A program made the translations under genes and the position numbers. Under the pieces are notes generated by a model. It searched no databases. It saw only the letters and a program-made list of their open reading frames with translations, and was not told where the DNA came from. 7,714 bases of DNA from an uncultured Eubacteriales bacterium (GTDB lineage: Bacteria > Bacillota > Clostridia > Christensenellales > CAG-138): the NCBI GenBank assembly GCA_900544965.1, contig UQXE01000059.1, positions 1 through 7,714 on the forward strand, read 5' to 3'. This document shows positions 6,313 through 7,714 of this stretch, in pieces. Each line of letters begins with the position of its first letter. Position 1 is the first letter of the stretch.

Positions 6313-6539
6313 CACCAGCACCTCAATACTATAAACATCATAAATAGTTTATCACACGCCACCCGCCTTTACAATCAACGGCGCTTTTATACCTAAAATT
6401 ATAGTAAAACGATTAAAACTAATCTACCTCTCCTTTTTATATCCATTGAATTGTTATTAAGTAACGGTATTCGGCAATAATTTTGAATAAGATAAGCAGA
6501 CGTTTATTGCTGTGAAAAAGACGTATAAATAAACTAATA
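6313..6539 (-). other. Leader between XRE copy A and the restriction-modification pair
   Basis: These 227 bp hold no gene. Several AT-rich -10-like boxes occur on the minus strand (TATAAT-like near 6403, TATAGT near 6330), but none has a convincing -35. There is no copy of the ATTGACC repeat seen upstream of the XRE genes, and no clear C-box dyad. The restriction-modification genes could start here from a weak promoter or be read through from the XRE genes. The sequence does not decide. Confidence 0.35.
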
Positions 6540-6776
6540 TTAATTAGATTTTTTTATCCTCTTGGAACGAGGATAAGGCTTTTTTTCGTCGGTAATTCCG
6601 GCTAAATAATTCATGCTAGTACCCAAAACAAGCGCAATACGCTTGCACTGCTCAAAAGTATAATACCTCTGGCCGCGTTCAACTTTAGAATAGTCTCCTT
6701 GATCTATTCCTGTGAGTATCTGCATCCCTACTTGCGTATAGCCCTTTTCGAGTCTCAAATTCTTAAGCCTATCCAT
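6540..6776 (-). CDS. XRE-family helix-turn-helix regulator, copy A
   Basis: This 78-residue single-domain DNA-binding protein starts MDRLKNLRLEKGYTQ. Residues 4-60 form the five-helix Cro/CI fold: GYTQVGMQ is the first HTH helix, IDQGDYSKVERGQRYY carries the recognition helix and the Ser-Lys-x-Glu-x-Gly turn, and CKRIALVLGTSMNYLAGI closes the domain. The tail is short and basic (PRSKRIKKSN), leaving no room for a ligand or peptidase domain. It differs from copy B at 9 of the first 72 residues, and its extreme C-terminus is replaced. The ATG follows GGTGATTAG, a weak ribosome site also shared with copy B. Size and position upstream of a restriction-modification pair fit a controller (C) protein, but C genes usually overlap the endonuclease gene, and free-standing regulators of this kind are common in Clostridia. 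The function is inferred. Confidence 0.85.
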   Translation of the reverse strand: MDRLKNLRLEKGYTQVGMQILTGIDQGDYSKVERGQRYYTFEQCKRIALVLGTSMNYLAGITDEKKPYPRSKRIKKSN

Positions 6777-7132
6777 CTAATCACCAAAATAATTATGGGG
6801 CATTGCCCTAATGGTTTCAGGGATAAATTGACCTATATGTTTATTCGGTTTAACTTCTTGGAACGTGGATAAGGCTTTTTCTCATCGGTAATTCCGGCTA
6901 TATAATCCATGCTGGTACCCAAAACGAGCGCAATACGCCTGCACTGCTCAAAGGTACAATACCTCTGGCCGCGTTCAATTTTAGAATAGTCGCTCTGATC
7001 TATTCCTGTAAGCATCTGCATACGTACTTGTGTATAACCCTTTTCGAGTCTCAGTTTCTTAAGTCTATCCATCTAATCACCAAAATAATTATGGAGTATT
7101 GACCTATTGACTTTAGGGTTATATTGACCTAT
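6561..7132. repeat. Tandem duplication, 296-bp period, containing an XRE gene and its upstream region
   Basis: The blocks at 6561-6836 and 6857-7132 align without gaps at a constant offset of 296 bp. CTTGGAACG starts each block, both ATGs (6776 and 7072) match, the leader (CTAATCACCAAAATAATTATGG on plus, split here at the gene start) is identical, and TTGACCTAT ends each block (6828-6836, 7124-7132). The region between leader and TTGACCTAT is the most diverged part: the second repeat of copy B (7098-7107) appears in copy A as ATTGCCCTAA (6802-6811). The lack of indels across about 276 bp points to a duplication followed by point changes. Confidence 0.85.
6833..7072 (-). CDS. XRE-family helix-turn-helix regulator, copy B
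   Basis: The 79-residue paralogue of copy A lies upstream in the same orientation, 296 bp away. It has the same single Cro/CI domain: GYTQVRMQ, then IDQSDYSKIERGQRYC with the Ser-Lys-Ile-Glu-Arg-Gly turn, then CRRIALVLGTSMDYIAGI. Substitutions relative to copy A cluster in and around the DNA-reading part (Gly17Arg, Gly27Ser, Tyr39Cys, Asn56Asp), so the copies may differ in site preference. The C-terminus diverges after PRSK. The start ATG 7072 is preceded by GGTGATTAG. It is the first gene after the ATTGACC-repeat region and reads away from the divergent plus-strand pair. That arrangement suits a repressor that controls itself and its neighbour. Confidence 0.85.
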   Translation of the reverse strand: MDRLKKLRLEKGYTQVRMQMLTGIDQSDYSKIERGQRYCTFEQCRRIALVLGTSMDYIAGITDEKKPYPRSKKLNRINI

Positions 7133-7135
7133 AAT
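7098..7135. promoter_or_regulatory. Divergent control region: ATTGACC repeats over a plus-strand promoter
   Basis: ATTGACCTAT occurs at 7098-7107 and again 25 bp on at 7123-7132, with a partial ATTGACTT at 7106-7113 between them. On the plus strand TTGACT (7107-7112) and TATAAT (7130-7135) are separated by 17 nt, a strong sigma-A promoter for the gene starting at 7228. The -35 box coincides with one repeat, and the last repeat runs into the -10 box. A protein bound to the repeats would block this promoter. The nearest candidate is the XRE protein encoded from 7072 in the other direction. Confidence 0.55.
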
Positions 7136-7227
7136 TGAATTAACTATTCTCGGAACACATCAATACCGGGCAAATAGCGTTTGTGACAAGATAACAATAC
7201 AACAATTCCCACGGAGGTAAAACGAAA

Positions 7228-7413
7228 ATGAACGATTCACACGACATGGATAAGGAACTTATCAAAGAGATACAGCACTATGCGGGCAAACTGCCACCAG
7301 AACGGCAGGAACGCATTCTTGAAGTTATCAGGGCCATGCTGTTTACAAGAAAGGAGCTTTCCGGGCGGGAAGCGAAAAACGGGTTAGTGCGGGGAGGGGA
7401 CGATGAGGTATGA
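7228..7413 (+). CDS. Small protein of unknown function ahead of an XRE gene
   Basis: The 61-residue protein starts at ATG 7228, nine bases after GGAGGT. Residues 7-40 form one or two amphipathic helices (KELIKEIQHYAGKLPPERQERILEVIRAMLF, split as KELIKEIQHYAGK and PPERQERILEVIRAML). The tail is charged (KELSGREAK...GGDDEV). There is no signal peptide or membrane segment. It overlaps the following XRE-type gene by 11 bp, and GGGGAGGGG inside its end serves as that gene's ribosome site, so the two are translationally linked. Small helical proteins of this kind often sit next to XRE regulators and may interact with them, but I recognise no named family. It is transcribed from the TTGACT/TATAAT promoter at 7107-7135, with a leader of roughly 85 nt. 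Confidence 0.7.
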   Translation: MNDSHDMDKELIKEIQHYAGKLPPERQERILEVIRAMLFTRKELSGREAKNGLVRGGDDEV

Positions 7414-7633
7414 AAACATCGACTGCCACATACAGCTTGGCCTGAAGGTGGCGTATTACAGAAAGCTAAGGGGACTGACCCAGCGGTAGCTTGCCCAGGA
7501 AACAGGCCGCAATACCTCCTATGTGGGCGCATTGGAAGCGCCGAACGTGGCGAGGGGCATATCGGTGGGCGCGCTGTTTGACATATCAAAGGCGCTTGGC
7601 ATGCCGGCATATAAGTTTTTGTACTACATGTGA
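7403..7633 (+). pseudogene. XRE-family regulator interrupted by an in-frame amber codon
   Basis: ATG 7403 follows GGGGAGGGGACG. The frame encodes 28 residues (MRYENIDCHIQLGLKVAYYR, then KLRGLTQR), meets TAG at 7487-7489, and continues without further damage for 47 codons to TGA at 7631. The continuation (LAQETGRNTSYVGALEAPN, then a tail ending ALGMPAYKFLYYM) is the rest of a Cro/CI-type domain: in related proteins the first helix reads LTQ(E/R)QLAE, and S-Y-(V/I/L)-G-x-(L/I)-E-A-P-N is the recognition-helix turn. The expected residue at the stop is Gln, so one C-to-T change (CAG to TAG) explains it. The 28-residue product cannot fold as an HTH. A restart downstream would lose the first helix. 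The gene is therefore probably dead unless the host suppresses amber codons. Its family differs from the two minus-strand XRE copies. Confidence 0.8.
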
Positions 7634-7654
7634 ACCTCGCAAAATAATTGCCAT

Positions 7655-7670
7655 GAGGCGGTTTTGCCTC
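7655..7670 (+). terminator. Short GC hairpin after the broken XRE gene
   Basis: GAGGC (7655-7659) pairs with GCCTC (7666-7670) around a GGTTTT loop, 22 bp beyond the TGA. No U-run follows directly, so by itself it is a weak terminator. It may act together with the palindrome that follows. Confidence 0.35.
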
Positions 7671-7676
7671 CGGCGG

Positions 7677-7708
7677 CTTAGAACCTTTTTTGCAAAAAAG
7701 GTTCTAAG
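7677..7708. terminator. 32-bp perfect palindrome, probable bidirectional terminator
   Basis: The sequence from CTTAGAACC (7677) to GGTTCTAAG (7708) is its own reverse complement over 32 bp, with T6-GC-A6 in the centre. As RNA it forms a 9-bp GC-containing base closed by A-U pairs. Such palindromes are frequent between genes in some Clostridia and act as terminators or as dispersed repeats. It closes the 7228-7633 gene pair and would also stop transcripts entering from the right. Confidence 0.55.
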
Positions 7709-7714
7709 AACTCC

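Noticed and set aside
154..7489. Two in-frame TAG codons (154 and 7487) as a sign of amber recoding
   Set aside because: The first is in a chance reading, leaving one case that a single base change explains; no suppressor gene is visible.
7278..7610. Minus-strand 110-codon frame with many Pro, Ser and Arg residues
   Set aside because: It is antisense to the small protein and the XRE pseudogene, with no ribosome site and low-complexity composition.
1..7714. CRISPR arrays, tRNA or rRNA genes, riboswitches
   Set aside because: I looked for regular direct repeats with spacers, cloverleaf sequences and conserved rRNA or riboswitch motifs and found none.

Overview
The window looks like an accessory region of a low-to-medium-GC, spore-forming member of the Bacillota (Clostridia most likely). 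This rests on the GGAGG-type ribosome binding sites, the AT-rich intergenic DNA, a collagen-like Gly-X-Y protein with a C-terminal domain of the kind found on spore surfaces, and small XRE regulators of clostridial type. No rRNA, tRNA or core metabolic gene is present, so the genus cannot be named.

Region 1 (1-1740) is dominated by one IS110-family insertion sequence on the minus strand. Its transposase frame is broken by a dinucleotide loss. Its non-coding left end still folds as a bridge RNA. The guide segments of that RNA match both flanks and both element ends, and a sigma-A type promoter is formed only if the two ends are joined. Together these place the element at about 132-1735, with CT core dinucleotides at each border.

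Region 2 (1740-3600) holds a hairpin, a minus-strand collagen-like protein gene split by three frameshifts, and about 830 bp with no gene I can defend. Region 3 (3595-4312) has the last codons of an IS30-family transposase abutting an intact gene for a four-helix membrane protein of unknown role.

Region 4 (4455-6312) is a type II restriction-modification pair on the minus strand. The beta-order DNA methyltransferase gene comes first and overlaps the PD-(D/E)xK endonuclease gene by 41 bp. Region 5 (6540-7132) is an exact-period (296 bp) tandem duplication carrying two near-identical XRE repressor-like genes, also minus strand, upstream of the restriction-modification pair.

Region 6 (7098-7714) lies divergently. 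A promoter embedded in ATTGACC repeats drives a plus-strand pair made of a 61-residue protein of unknown function and an XRE gene with an in-frame amber codon. The window ends with a 32-bp perfect palindrome. The plausible circuit is that the duplicated XRE proteins bind the ATTGACC repeats between the divergent genes. Whether they also control the restriction-modification genes is open. Mobile elements and decayed genes on both sides of the restriction-modification pair suggest a turnover hotspot.
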